Source of the DNA: Bettongia penicillata ogilbyi
Lineage: Eukaryota; Chordata; Mammalia; Diprotodontia; Potoroidae
Length of the DNA: 64,000 bases
Direction: 5' to 3'
Assembly: GCA_023548195.1 (NCBI GenBank)
Contig: JAJHZJ010000082.1
Coordinates: forward strand, 930,001-994,000
Part shown: piece by piece, positions 44,966 through 57,744 of the stretch
How the letters are laid out: the number at the start of each line of letters is the position of its first letter
How positions within the stretch are numbered: the first letter of the stretch is position 1
The notes under the pieces: generated by a model
Databases searched by the model: none
Told to the model about the DNA's origin: nothing
What the model saw: the letters and a program-made list of their open reading frames with translations, nothing else
Position numbers and translations under genes: made by a program

Positions 44966-45254
44966 GTTCCTGTCTAGGACATTCTAGGAGGTCCAAGGGA
45001 GTTGAAACATGAAGGGCTAAAGAGATGGGTTTGGACACCAATCTACTATTGAGATTTACAAATTAAAAGACAATGTGACAATTTTGAAGCAGGATATGCC
45101 ATGCACTACCCACTACAAGGGACAAAATAATCTAGGCTCTCTTTGAAAATCAAAACAAGGTGAAATGCCACACGAATTGAAAATTGCCTAACAGTGAACA
45201 CCGAAAGTTGCTAAAAGCTGACATTCTGCAGGGAGATTCACTGAAAATGATCAC

Positions 45255-45480
45255 ACTATGCAAGAAAAGGAGGTACAGTAGCACAGCAGAAAACACGAGC
45301 TGGAAGACTGAAAACTTGGGATCTGGTCAAGTTAAAAGTTCCCTAAACTTCATTTTCCTTGTCCATATGATGGACATTATGATGTTTGTACTTTCCACAA
45401 CAGAGAATTGCTGTGAGGATCAAATGATATCTGCAGAAAAACTTTGCAATTTTAGAGTACTATATAAATGAGTGTTATTA
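45255..45480 (+). mobile_element. MIR/THER1 SINE
   Basis: GGTACAGTAGCACAGCAGAA, CTTCATTTTCCTTGTCCATA, GAATTGCTGTGAGGATCAAA and GAGTACTATATAAATGAGTG. Confidence 0.75.
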
Positions 45481-45864
45481 TGAGTTATCATGAGGTATGA
45501 AGTCTATGAAGGAAAAACGCCTAACAACACTGAGGAAAGGACTTAGCATAGAACACTTAATTTCTTTAATAGAATTCAATTCAACCAATTATTAAAAGCT
45601 CATGATATACAAGGTCCTATGTTCATATTGGGAACATAAATTTAAATTAGGATATAAAGACAATATGTGTTGCTAAAGGTTAAAATCCAAAATGTTATTT
45701 TGGTGATATGATATTGTCATACTAGGGGAGCTCTTTAAGGAATCTGTGATCAATACTTTTATAAAACAAAGGATGTTTTTACGAAGTTAAAAGTTATCCA
45801 CACTTTATCTCCTTTTTAAGTTTGTATTTTGTACAGTAAGTTTTGTTAAAATGAAATATGTTGT

Positions 45865-45955
45865 TCAGAGTCACACAGCTAGTAAGAGTCTGAGGCTACA
45901 CTTGAACTCTGGGCCTGGAATTATCCACTGCACAACCTAACCACTCTAGTTTCTT
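45865..45955 (-). mobile_element. MIR-type SINE fragment
   Basis: CAGAGTCACACAGCTAGTAA, GTCTGAGGCTACACTTGAAC and ATCCACTGCACAACCTAAC. Confidence 0.75.
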
Positions 45956-46114
45956 TACTCTCATTTAAATGGGCCTGTGGCTATACAGTAATTGAATAAA
46001 TGCCCCCTAGCAATGTCAAGAAAAACGAATTAACCTTGAAAAGTTCTGCCTGGCACATGAATAAATTAGTAATATTTTCCCCCTTTTTTCATAACCTGTA
46101 TTTCTGTTGAGGGT

Positions 46115-46875
46115 TACTGTACATTCTTTTTTTTTTAAATTTGTAATATATATTTTATTTGTCTCCTAATTACACGTTAAAACAATTTTTTATACTTTTT
46201 TTAAGTTTGGAGTTCCAAGTTCTATCCTTCCCTTTCTACCCTTCCCCGCTCTGAGAGATTGTAGGCAATCAGATATAGGTTACACATGTGCAATCATGTA
46301 TAACATAACACATTAGTCATTTTGTACAAAAAGACTTGAATAAAAGAAAATGAGAAATAGCATATTTCAGTCTGTATTGAAGCAATATCAGTTCCTTTTT
46401 AGGAGGTGGATAGTATGCTTCATCATTAGTCCCTTAGGATTGTGTTGGATCATTCATTGTATTGCTGAGAATAGCTAAGTTATTCACAGTTCTTTATGGA
46501 ATAATATTGCTCTACTGTGTACAACACATTCTCCTGGCTCTGCTCACTTCACTTTGCAAACAGTTCATGTAAGTCTTTCCAAGTTTTTCTGAAATCTGTC
46601 AGCTCATCATTTCTTACAGCACAATATTTCACTATAATCATATGCCACAGCTTGTTTAGCCATTTTCCAGTTAATGGACATCCCTTTGCTTTCTAATTCT
46701 TAGCCACCACAAAAAGAGCTGCTATAAATATTTTTGTACAAATAGATTCTTTCCCTTTTTTGGGGATTATCTTTGGGACACAAACCTGGTAGAGGTATTG
46801 CTGGATCAAAGGGTACGCACAGTTTTATAGCCCTTTGGGCATAGTTCCAAATTGCTCTCCAGGATTAATAACATT
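46115..46875 (-). mobile_element. L1 3' end, antisense
   Basis: Reversed 3' UTR (CTCCTAATTACACGTTAAAA; GGTTACACATGTGCAATCAT; GGATTGTGTTGGATCATTCA) then ORF2 end (CAGCTTGTTTAGCCATTTTC; GGTATTGCTGGATCAAAGGG; CCAAATTGCTCTCCAGGATT). 5'-truncated. Confidence 0.9.
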
Positions 46876-47070
46876 TTAGAATGAATTTAGCTTATGTCTC
46901 TACTTAAATTACTACATTTCTCTACTTTCAGGGGTTTTAATAGATGCATATTCATGGCTAAAAACTTAGCCAATCACATGAAATGTTCTTCAATAAACAG
47001 GATTATATATTCCAAAATTTTGGATGAATTCTTACAATATTTATTGTAGTATGAATGCTCTCCTTTCAAG

Positions 47071-47878
47071 ATTTTTTTCTTTTTTGTTTTAATTTAAGTT
47101 TTCAACATTCATTTCCATAAAATTTTGAGTTTCAAATTTTCTCCCCATCTCTCCCCTCCCCCCACAATGTCATGCATTCTGATTGCCCCTTCCACCAATG
47201 TGCCCTCCCTTCTAACATCCCTCCCTTCCCTTGTCCCCATCTTCTCTCATTCTGTAGGGCAAGATAAATTTCTATACCCCATTACCAGTATTTCTTATTT
47301 TCCAGTTGTACACAAAAACAATTCTCAACATTAGTTCCTAAAACTCTGAGTTCCAACTTCTCTTTCTTCCTCCCTCCCCACTCATCCCCACTGAGAAGGC
47401 AAGCAATATAGGCTATATATGTGCAGTTTTGCAAATGACTTCCATATTAGTCATGTCATATAAGACTAACCATATTTCCCTTCATTCTATCCTACCCCCC
47501 ATTTATTCTATTCCCTCTTTTGATCTTGCCCCTCCCCAAATGCATTTACTTCTAATTGCTCCCTCCTCCCATTTGCCCTCCCTTCCATCATCCCTCCCAC
47601 CTTGCTTATCCCTTTCTCTCCTATTTTCCTATAGGGTAAGCTAGATTTTCATACCAAATTGAGTGTACATGTTATTTCTTCCTTGAGTCAGACGTGATGA
47701 GAGTAAGCTTCATTTTTCCCCTCCACTGGCAAAGCTTTTTCTTGCCTCTTCTATGAGAGATAATTTGTGCCATTTCATTTCTCCCTTTTACCTCCCAATA
47801 TATTCCTCTCATCCCTTAGTTTTATTTTTTTAGATATGATCCTTTCTTACTCAACTCACCCTCTACTCTCTGTCACTC

Positions 47879-47916
<38 letters not shown>

Positions 47917-48220
47917 AATCCCTCCAACTACCCAGATACTGAGAAAAGTTTCAGGAGTTACAAATATCTTTCCATGCAGGAATGTAAACAGTTCGACTTT
48001 AGTAAGTCCCCTGTGATTTCTCTTTCCTGTTTACCTGTTCGTGCTTCTCTTGATTCTTGTGTTTGAAGGTCAAATTTTCTTTTCAGCTCTGGTCTTTTCA
48101 TCAAGCATGCTTGAAAGTCCTCTACTTCATTGAATGACCATTTTTTTCCCCCTTAAGTATTATACTCAGTTTTGCTGGGTAGGTAATTCTTGGTTTTAAT
48201 CCTAGTTCCTTTGACCTCTG
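47071..48220 (-). mobile_element. HAL1-E: 5'-truncated HAL1, antisense
   Basis: A reversed HAL1 3' UTR (polypyrimidine on the plus strand) followed by the C-terminal end of ORF1 up to about 48215. Flanked by TCCTTTCAAG at 47061-47070 and 48221-48230, a 10-bp target-site duplication. More diverged than HAL1-A, B and D, so older. Its orientation is the same as ADD3, unlike the other four. Confidence 0.88.
47883..47913. repeat. (GT)n microsatellite
   Basis: Pure GT tract inside HAL1-E, at the place where the other copies have CA repeats on the sense strand. Confidence 0.95.
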
Positions 48221-48489
48221 TCCTTTCAAGTTTTTCTAGTCATTCATTTGAGAGAATATACTGTAACTCAGATATTTATTTACACCCACTCACACAGTCC
48301 TGGAGTTCACTTGATTTGCTGTATCTTTCACATAGATTTAAACTTGGCTTTTGGCCTTTTGAGGCTCAAAACTAAATTCACAATAAATAGCTATAGTACC
48401 TATTTAGCTGATCTCCAAGTCCAAATAAAATATTTTCCTAATAAACAAAATAGAAGCTACAGAGAGCTCATGAGTATAAATGAATGACT

Positions 48490-49415
48490 GTCCAGTAGAC
48501 ATCTTAAACTAAATATATCCAAAATGAAACTTGTTTTCTTTCCTCCTTAATCCCTCCCTCTCCCCCTTTCACTATTACTATTGAGGGCAAAAGCATCCTC
48601 CAAGTCCCTTAAGCTGGAAACCAATAACTTCTCACTATCTCTTACCCCCGCTTACTAAGCTGTGGCCATGGCTTGTCTATTTCACTTCTGCAAGGTCTCC
48701 TGTATATGTTCCATTCTCTCCTGACACTGCCACCACTCTAATGCAGGCCCCCATCATCTCACACCTGGATCACTGCGGTTGCCTGCTGGTGGGTCTGCCT
48801 TCCCACTCTAATTCATCCTTCATTCAGCCACCAAAATGATATTCCTAAAACATAGGTCTGACCATGTCACTCCCCTACTGGCTTCCTATAACCTTTAGGA
48901 GCAAACACAGAATGCTCCATTTGGCATTCAAAGTCCTTCATAAACTAATCCCCTCCTTCCTTTCTAATCTTCTTACTCCTTAGTCCTCAATAAGTACTCT
49001 TCAATTCAGTGACACTGACCTCTCAGATGTTCCATGAACAAGACACTTCATCACTCATGTCTGGGTATTTTTTTCTGGGTGTATCCCATGCCTGGAATGA
49101 GAGCATTCCTCAACTTTTCCCACTTTACTTGAAGCCTCAACTATAATCTCTCTTTTTTTTTTTTTTGCAGTAAGTCTTGCCCAACCCTTCTTAATTTTAG
49201 TGCCTCTCTTTTATTAGTTATTTTCTATTCATCCTGCACATAGTTTATCTTGTATAAATATGTTTGCATATGATGCTGCACCCCTACCCCTTCAATTATA
49301 AGCCTTTGAAGGTAGGAGCTGTCTTTTGCCTTTTTTTATATTTCCAGCATTTAGAACAGTGTCTGGCATATAATAGGTACTTAATAAGTGTTTATTGAGT
49401 GATAGATTACTGTTA
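48490..49415 (+). mobile_element. Long L2 LINE, 3' end
   Basis: About 920 bp in sense order, from TCCAGTAGACATCTTAAACT (the end of the RT region) through CATCTCACACCTGGATCACT, TAGGTCTGACCATGTCACTC, CCCATGCCTGGAATGAGAGC and TGTCTGGCATATAATAGGTA. It contains a T-tract (49147-49163). Confidence 0.9.
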
Positions 49416-50044
49416 AATATTCCCATTCTACTTTTGAGTTTTATTGTGAAGAAGTACTTTGAAATAGTAAAGTGCTACAACAGTGATTATTAAGAATTTT
49501 AATGAAGGCATTGCTGGCATTACAATCAATGTTTTTCCCTTATATCTTAGAAATAAAAAGGCCAGGTGATTCAAAGAAATAATTTTTATAATAGTACAGC
49601 ATCCTGAATTCAGGTCTCATATAAGAATACAAGAATAAGATTCTAATTCCATTATCAACTTTCCAAATTTTACTTCCTGAAAAGAAGGTATAAAGAACAT
49701 CAATAGTTTGCTACAGAAGTCACATAAAATTCAGTAAAAAATGAGGAATATTTTGAACCAAACTATCCTTGAGAACACAGTGAGTGGGAGTGTCAACTCT
49801 GACAATAAATTGGGTAAACTGGGGCAAAGAATGAGAAGCAAATCCTGAAAACTGAGTTAATCATCATTTGACTAGCTTGGCCAGTTACTCAAGGTAGGTA
49901 AGGCAATCAAAACTATGACTTGCTGAATTGGTTAAACAGGACAGGAAACAACCACAAAAGTGTAAGGTTATGGAAAGTGCAAAAATCTTTTTTCAAATTG
50001 TGATATGACAGATAGACTCAGAGATAGACTCATGAAGCTACTAG

Positions 50045-50290
50045 ATCAACCTATAAACATTTGATCGCCTACTCTGTGTAAAGGTGTATGAGACTCACTT
50101 TTGTTCTAACACATAAAAAGCTAACAATAATGGATAATACATGCCATGTGTCAAATTAAATAAATACAGAATATTTATGAGCAGGGCTGATTGAGGAAGA
50201 GAGCATAGAAATGGCATCTGAGTTGTACCTTGAAGAATCCAGTATCAATAAAATAAGTATGAACTAATTTAGGGGCAAAGGCAATGAATC
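50045..50290 (-). mobile_element. L2 3' end fragment, antisense
   Basis: ACATTTGATCGCCTACTCTG, a decayed middle, and GAGTTGTACCTTGAAGAATC resemble a reversed L2. Strongly diverged. Confidence 0.5.
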
Positions 50291-50654
50291 CTGTCATTCA
50301 TCATTACACATACTCTCATCTAGTTCTCCAGTCAACACATTTGAAAGATGGGTAATCAGAGACGCTAAAAATGAAAGCAAAAACTATATATGTAAAATTG
50401 CTACAAATTAATGAAATGATAAATGCTCACAAGTTAGAGATGAATTGTCTTTCAAAGTTATGAAGCAAACACACATACAAAAACACTTAAAAGAGACCAA
50501 TAAAAATTCCTTTGTGTTTCTCTAGCCTCAGAGAATCAGTGTTAAAAACTAATTTCTTAGAAGAAAGTATGACAGAGCAGGGTGAAACTGGGACGTACAA
50601 GTCAATAATAATCTGTCCCACCTAACACTTGTCGGGTAGAGTGAGCTCTTAACT

Positions 50655-50725
50655 CCTTCAACCTCAGTTTCTTTATCCGTAAAATAGGCATGAGAATAAT
50701 AATAATACCTAATACACTCCCCCGT
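50655..50725 (+). mobile_element. MIR 3' fragment
   Basis: CCTCAGTTTCTTTATCCGTA and AAAATAGGCATGAGAATAAT. Confidence 0.65.
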
Positions 50726-50799
50726 GGAGGGGTGGAGAAGCTGAAAAGAAAGTGGAATTTTTTAAAAAAGAAAATAACAAAAATAATTCTTGACGTATG

Positions 50800-52390
50800 C
50801 AGATGTCTCAAGTTAAATCCAGACAGAGCCCATCGCCGCATCGGAGCATGGCAGGTAAGGCACTCTGCTCTCACAAGGAGTTTTCACAGGTGCTACTCTT
50901 CAAGCTTCTGAAGTTTCTCACTTCTAAATACACACCAGTTATGCCTGGAACATGGTCCTGAAAATGGCTTAGTTTTATTTTTGTCCCTCTATTGGTAGAA
51001 AACGATTACAGTAAGCGTCTAAAAGTTCATCCATCGTTAGCTTAAGCACCTTTCCCCCCTCTTACCTTTAAAAGATTGTTAAGGATTTTATGTTTAGCAG
51101 TTATTGATGGTTAAACTGATTCTGAAGCCTACTCAAAACTTTCCTTTAGGATACTACTTAAATTAAATATTGGCTTAGTTATGACACTTGTTCTAATACT
51201 TTAATAACCTATTGTTCACTGTAGTTGCCTCAGCAAGATAATATATTGGGGGGAAAAAAAGCAATTCCCTATGTGTCCCCACTGTGTGTCATAGGCCCTG
51301 GCCAAGAGCTGTTCACCATAGGAAGAATAGCAGTCCTCTTCTGGGATTGCATAACAGAAGAGAAGGGATGGGACACTTTTCTTCTCTCTTTTGTTTAAAG
51401 AGTTTTTTTAGTTTCAACTCAAACTATTTTCTATTTGGAAGACTTTGATTTTACTAAACTGTTTTCTGAAAACAGCTTCAAATGCTTTAGAGAAAGTCTG
51501 TTCAACATCCGGCAGACAGCAGCATCCTGTATATCTTAAGCAAGCTATGGGAATTTCCTCAGCTGTTGTAGTAACACCGCAAAGGCTAGAATGATAACAA
51601 AGGCACTATCGGTTTGGGTCATCAAAGCCTAGAACAGCCATTGGCAAACTACCACTTAGTGAGAGTAATAGTTTGAAAAATCAATCAAACATTCTAGGCA
51701 CAGCTGTTCCAACAAGGTTTAATCCCATAAATGAATTTTAGCAGATAATACTCAAGTAAGTGGACCCAAGCTTCATTTAATTCTTTTTAAAAAGTAGAGC
51801 TGAAAGAAAATAATGATAAAATAAGATATGCAAATGCAAAAGGCAAGAATGGATCTCCAGGGTAATTTATGTTGCCTAAAAGGCCACCAGGATGGTTATC
51901 TATGCCAATTCATAATTTAAAAAAAATGCACTTTAGTCATTGAATTTCTTTAACCAAAGCTTAGAGAGAGAGCTTTCTGCAGAATACCACTGCCCAAAGG
52001 AGATCTGGAACATAACCACATTGAAAGAAACAAAAGAATGTTATTTTAGTAGTTGGCATAAGGAATTTGTGGCACAGAATCAACATGTAATACCAGCTAT
52101 TATGTTGTTCCCTAATATTTGGGGGTTTTGAAAAGCACAATCTCTTTGAAATGAGTCAGCCTTCAACTGATGACACTTCCCAATTAAACTGTACTTCACG
52201 GTTTAGAAAATTGCTTTTCTCACAATTCTATGAGGAAGGTAGTACAAATATCATTAACCTTGTTTTATAGATGCCCAAGTTGGAGCTTATAGAAATTAAC
52301 TAACTTGTTCTAGTAAGAGGAAGAGAAAACTCCAGAGACTAGGCCACCTGGTGATCTGAGCAGTGGTTTTTTTCACCATATTATCTGACC
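50800..52390. other. Non-repetitive intron sequence
   Basis: No repeat or coding signal recognised. 50820-50856 has four CpGs next to a plus-strand GCATGGCAG/GTAAGG donor-like site, described under findings. Confidence 0.4.
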
Positions 52391-52394
52391 TGTA

Positions 52395-52615
52395 AGAGGT
52401 TGGAGCAAGGAGGGACAATGGTACAGCAGAAAGAGCACTGAAAAAGGAGTTAAGAAACCTGAATTGCAGTTTCAATTCTCTTTATTGTTTGACATAGGGG
52501 AAGACACTTAAGTTTTATGGGCCTCAGTTTCATCATCAACAAAATAAGGGATTAGATCACCTTAAAGGTCATTTCCTACTAGCATTTTATAATCTATGAT
52601 CTTATGGATTAATTT
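52395..52615 (+). mobile_element. MIR SINE
   Basis: Full layout: ACAATGGTACAGCAGAAAGA, CACTGAAAAAGGAGTTAAGA, GCCTCAGTTTCATCATCAAC, AAGGGATTAGATCACCTTAA and TTTTATAATCTATGATCTTA. Confidence 0.85.
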
Positions 52616-53224
52616 GTAGCATGAGTCTCCCTAAATATCATTAAAAAAAAAGTCCTACCTTTAGTTAGTTGTCCTCTTGCTGTGTTTAAACAAATGGAAC
52701 CCAAGCTCTAATGCTGTTTTGCTTTTAAATCATCCGTCACATAAAGGTATGATTAGGATGAAGTTATTAAATGCAGAATGCCAAACATCCTTTTTGAAGA
52801 GTAGCGTAAATTCTTGCTTCTGTAACTCTGTAACTTAGCAGGCAGGATGGTGGGTTAAAGTTCAGCACTCAGGTTGCTTCCTCAGCACCAAATCAGAAAG
52901 CTCTAGTTAAGTCCATTGATGTCAGTTTTGGTATTCAATGAAGCAAGGAAATGGATTAGAGGACTAGAATACGAAAACAATATTAAACAGGGAAGCTAAA
53001 GCCAAGTACCAAAGCCCTTGGCTCAACTATGTATGGCTGGCTTCACTGAAAATTACAAGGATCTATTTAAACACATACTCACACTCAACCCTTACAAACA
53101 AATGTGGTCACTCATACTCAACCCCTCTCCTGTATTCAAGCTTTGAAAAAAGGTTTTGTCTTGTGGACCTGTGATTTCATTGATATAGGAAACTCACAAG
53201 AGGGAACTCTCTTTATCAATGCTG

Positions 53225-53365
53225 GAATCTTCTCTGAAACTTAGGGCATAGGAGAGTTTGTCCCTCATGGCCCCATGGCAGTATATGTGAGAGGCAGGAC
53301 ATGAACCCAGATCTCCTTGGCTCCAAAGCCAGTTTTCTAATCAGTGCCACAGCTCTCTTCGTGAG
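53225..53365 (-). mobile_element. MIR-type SINE fragment
   Basis: GAGAGGCAGGACATGAACCC, AGATCTCCTTGGCTCCAAAG and TAATCAGTGCCACAGCTCTC are the reversed MIR head and core. Confidence 0.75.
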
Positions 53366-54228
53366 TTTCATAAACTTGGATATAGGCCTTGACAGATTAT
53401 AATTATTATGTATGAAAACGGAAAATATGAGATAATCATTTTAAGATGTGGTAGAACAGTGATCACATTATTTTTTCAAAATAACTTTGGACATATGTTA
53501 AAAAAACAGAAATATATAAAAATAGATGCAATTAGGATTAAAATAAAGAATATTTACTATGGATTTTTAGACAAAATTTAAATTAAGTTTAAGAATATAA
53601 AATTGGGCCTGATGTAGTGTTGAAAAACACATGAACTGCTCCCTTCTGAGGTGGGTAAAGCATTTTTTTCAACTCATTAGGATACCATCTGGGTCAATGA
53701 AGAAGTAATTTACTAAGCAGTTTCCAGAAAACATTGAAGACATCTTTCCAAACTGAGAAATTATTGTCTTCCCAGACAAACCTCCCTCATTAAGTTGTCC
53801 CTCAGTAATATGTAGTATGGGGATACTGTGGGCTATCAAGATTCCTTTCACTATGAGAGAGGCAATCTCAGTCAGAAGATGGAGCAGGGATACTCTTTAC
53901 CATGTTCCCCCTCATGCCCTCACTCCTCTCTCTACTGTGAAACCAGAATTTCAAAAGAACAGGTAGGAGAGAAGGTAGCCAAAGCCCTGTTAGGGTCAGA
54001 GAATGCTTTGGTATAATTATAGAGTCAATCTTATGGTTGATATATTGAGGATTTAACGTCGGTAATTTGATGATATACAAATACTCTTACATACTAATAC
54101 TGTATCTAAAACAATTACAAAGGACAAAGAATCCACATGAGGCCATTTTTAGGAAACCTCAAGCATTTTTATAGAATAGAAACAGCATGAAAGAATTTTT
54201 TTCGTGTGTGTGTTGAAAGATAGAGTAG

Positions 54229-54461
54229 CAGTAGTTCTTAAACTGGTGCCCGTAGATCCCAAAGTGAATAGATTTCAGAGGGAGTCCTTGACTTTGGGTG
54301 GGAAAAAATACTTCTTTCTTTTCACTAACTTCTAACTGAAACTTGCGTTTTCTTCAATTATGAATGTAAGCAAGACATAATATTCTGGGAAGTAGTTCAC
54401 AGGCTTCACTAGAATGTCTGGGGCAGGGGGAGGATCCATAATACACAAAAAAGAACCCCTG
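54229..54461. mobile_element. hAT-type MITE, 233 bp
   Basis: Starts CAGTAGTTCTTAAACTGGTG and ends AAAAGAACCCCTG, terminal inverted repeats matching at 9 of 11. The right half (ATAATATTCTGGGAAGTAGT; TCACAGGCTTCACTAGAATG) belongs to the same family as 1786-1982. Confidence 0.7.
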
Positions 54462-54474
54462 CCTTAGAGACTTG

Positions 54475-54700
54475 TTCATTTATTCAACAAACGTTTTTTG
54501 ACTACCTACTGTACGTCAAGCACTATAATCACCTGGTCCAAACTTGTCGCTTTATAGATGAGAAAATATAGTCTGAAAAAGAAGAGTGGCCCAAGGTCAC
54601 ATGACTTGTCAATGGCAAAAGCAAAACCAGAGAGCCCTTTGTCTAACGCCGACACGAGTGTTTCCTCTGCCACACCATGCTTCTCATTCATTTTCCTTCA
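54475..54700 (-). mobile_element. L2 end plus MIR-like fragment, antisense
   Basis: TTTATTCAACAAACGTTTTT and GACTACCTACTGTACGTCAA are the reversed L2 3' tip. From about 54525 the sequence passes to a MIR-like block (TATAGATGAGAAAATATAGT; GGCCCAAGGTCACATGACTT). Confidence 0.65.
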
Positions 54701-54789
54701 CATTCTTCTATGGGAAGAAGCAGGTAGTCAAACACAGTAACTACCAATCTGCAGATAATGAACTGAAATGGAAATATATTAACATCTGA

Positions 54790-57240
54790 TTCAAAGTTAA
54801 TTAACTGGAGCCCACAAGAGAAGCTATCCTCTATCACTTAATGTCTACTGCTTTAGCCATCAGAATCACCTTACTTTTTGAACCATAATATTACTCTTGT
54901 AAGTGGGGGTGGGGGTGGGGTAGGTAGCACAAGTTCTCTTAACTACAAATGGTGACTGCACCACCATTTCATTTCAAATGAAAACGTGAAAGGGATAACT
55001 GTCTGTGCAGAGCATAACAGGAGTCTATCTAACCAGATCCTTATTAAGTCAATATATAATAAAGCAATTAATGTGAATTTCAAGGTTAAGTTACAAAATA
55101 AAATACCAATACATAAAGAAAAAAGTCAACTCCTATTAAAGAAAAAAAGCTTAACATGAACTGTATTGAACCACAATAATTCAGCTGTAATTCAACTTAC
55201 TACTCACGTCACTAACTCTAAAGAGCACAGAAGCACAGAAAAGACAAAGCAACGAACAGAATTTTGGGCTTCCCCACCCCCCCAACTCTTCTATCAAATA
55301 CACAGCAGTAACAGGGACAAAGGATCATTATAGAAGGAATAAAAGGCTCTTTAGATGCTGCCTTTTTTTATTCAATGAACCCACTCTTACACACAAAGTT
55401 CATGCCACGATGTCTCGGGACACAGTATTGCCAGGGCATGCTAAAAATGCGCCCAGTAAGTTAAGTACATAAAGCAAAATACAAGTATTTTTGCATTAAG
55501 TACTGTATACATCTACAAAATACTGGACATGCTTATGGAAATACCACTGTTTGTTTTGTTTCAAGGGTTAATGTTATCTCAAACTATTGATTTAAAAAAG
55601 ACAACAAACCTATATTCAGTTACTGTCCAAAATGAGAAATGATTGAGTATTAAATTTCTATATAACTTTTTGCCACTTGGAAAACAAAAATCTACAGGAT
55701 TAGCTGAGCAGCAAGGCACAGTGGTTCCTCCTAACCAGAATAATTTGGCAATCTAAGAGCAGCTGGCACAGAATCATCCATCTATATGCTCTATGTTTCT
55801 TTATCTACTGATAGTCATTGCAACAGAAAACTCTTACTTAGGAAAAAAAAAGAAATGAGATTGCTGAACATTTCTTAAGCTGGTTAGCGTGTGGCAATTC
55901 TGATGCAATGCTGCCCTAAAAATGAACTTTGTTATAAACAGCAAGATATCCCCAGTAAATGTGGTTAGAGCAAGGGTGGAGTACACTCTGGGGGAAATAA
56001 CACACCCCTGGCTAGCTTTAGCTAAACCAAGTTTTGCACGTTAATAACACAAAGTTTTTCAGGTTTTCCTGGACTTAGCAGTCACATTTGTTTATGAATT
56101 TTCAAAGAAATGGGGGGAAAAGTATATTCCCCTCGTAATCTCCCCGCCTTAGAATGAGGGACAGATTTTCCCAGGTACCTGTTGTTGTAAATGAGAAATG
56201 AAAGGTAGATCAGGCAGACCAACCAAAAGAACACTAGACGGAAAAACTGGCAAAAGGGAAGTCAGAACATGCCAACTTCTAAGTTTAGAAATAGCAGATT
56301 TTACATATCCCAAAGCATGAAAAAAGCTGTACTTAGGTTTGATACTTCACTTTGATGTGTTTTTCAGAATCTGAACATATATGAACATGGGCAAATTACC
56401 TAAAATCTTCACTAATGCTACATACAGCTAACCTGGCCACACAAAACACAGTACTAGGAGAAATGCTGCTTACCAATAAGTGAGACTTAATAGAGCATTA
56501 TTGCCAGTACTTCATCTCTAATATTGCTTTGATAGGTTTGTGATTTGAACTAATACAAGGTAAAAATAATTTTGAAGAAAATGATCAGGCGTATTCTTCC
56601 AAAACAAACCACTTTTGTTTATACCAAATGCTCCGTCTTTTTATTTCACAACCACCACCCACTTCTCCAAACCAGTGATTCAATGTTCCATAGGAATTTT
56701 AATTGTTTCCATGACTTTCTACCTGCCAATGAGACCCTACTCCACAAAGGGTACCCACAAAAGACACCTTTAAAAGCTCAGATATTTAAAAAAAAAAAAA
56801 AAAAAAAGGCTGCGTTTGAGGCTGAAGTTTTTTTTTTACTTACATACTACTTTTCCTAAGTGAATAAGCTGAATAATATAATTGTCTATTATCATCACAC
56901 CCCATCATTGAATTCTCAATCATATGCAAGATCTCACAGAATTAAAGTCAAATATCCATAAACAAGTCACAAATTTGTTGAGATCAAAAAAAAAAATAAA
57001 TCGTGACAAAACAATGAAGAAATCACATGAATCACATTCCCTCCTCCCCCTGAACCCTCTCTCCCAAAACCCCAATGCAATAAATCAGCCTAATTCATTA
57101 GGCTTCATCAGTTTTTTGGGCGGCACCCTGGAAGCAGCCCTAAGGATATTTGAAGGGAGATCTAACAGACTTAGTTTTCCTTGATATTGCCAAATTATGT
57201 CAGCAACATACTGTTCTTAGCATGTAATAAAATAAACCAT
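54790..57240. other. Non-repetitive intron sequence
   Basis: The longest stretch free of recognised repeats. It includes a short GGGGGTGGGGGTGGGG run (54905-54920) and an A19 tract (56789-56807). No exon or promoter can be supported on either strand by eye. Confidence 0.45.
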
Positions 57241-57249
57241 AACTTGTTT

Positions 57250-57410
57250 CAAGCAGCATGGGAAGAACTATAAGTCTGGTAATCAAAAGAACTGGGTTCT
57301 AGTCCTGGCTACACAATCAGCTGAGCAAATCACTTCAATTAGCTGCATTTCAGTGTAGTATCCTTAAATGAAGGGGGTGCTCTAGATTACATGTTTGCAG
57401 ATTTCCAGCT
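57250..57410 (+). mobile_element. MIR SINE
   Basis: AGAACTGGGTTCTAGTCCTG, GCTACACAATCAGCTGAGCA and TGAAGGGGGTGCTCTAGATT. Confidence 0.75.
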
Positions 57411-57414
57411 AGGG

Positions 57415-57590
57415 AGAACTTCAGTGATTATTTAGTCCAAACCTCACAGGTGAGGAAATTGAGACACAGAAATATGAAACAACTTGACCTATGTCACAGG
57501 TAGCCAGAGAGCCATGATTTAACCCAATTCCTTTGAGTCCAGTGATCTTTACACAGAACTACACTGCTTTTCTAATGGAGGGTTGTTCCC
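57415..57590 (-). mobile_element. MIR-like SINE fragment
   Basis: TTATTTAGTCCAAACCTCAC, AGGTGAGGAAATTGAGACAC, CTATGTCACAGGTAGCCAGA and CCAATTCCTTTGAGTCCAGT. Confidence 0.65.
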
Positions 57591-57744
57591 CCTCATTGGC
57601 AGATTAGGCAAGAAAGCCGCTTTTAGTTGGGGACAGCAGGGAAGATAAGAGACTCTGGGACACCAACAGAAGGGCTAGAAGAGGTAGGGAAGGAGAACTG
57701 ATCTCAGATAATCATTTGGTAGCTTTCCAGATGATCCAATCCCC

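Noticed and set aside
56789..56807. A19 tract as the tail of a processed pseudogene
   Set aside because: The sequence before it shows no coding similarity and no target-site duplication was found.
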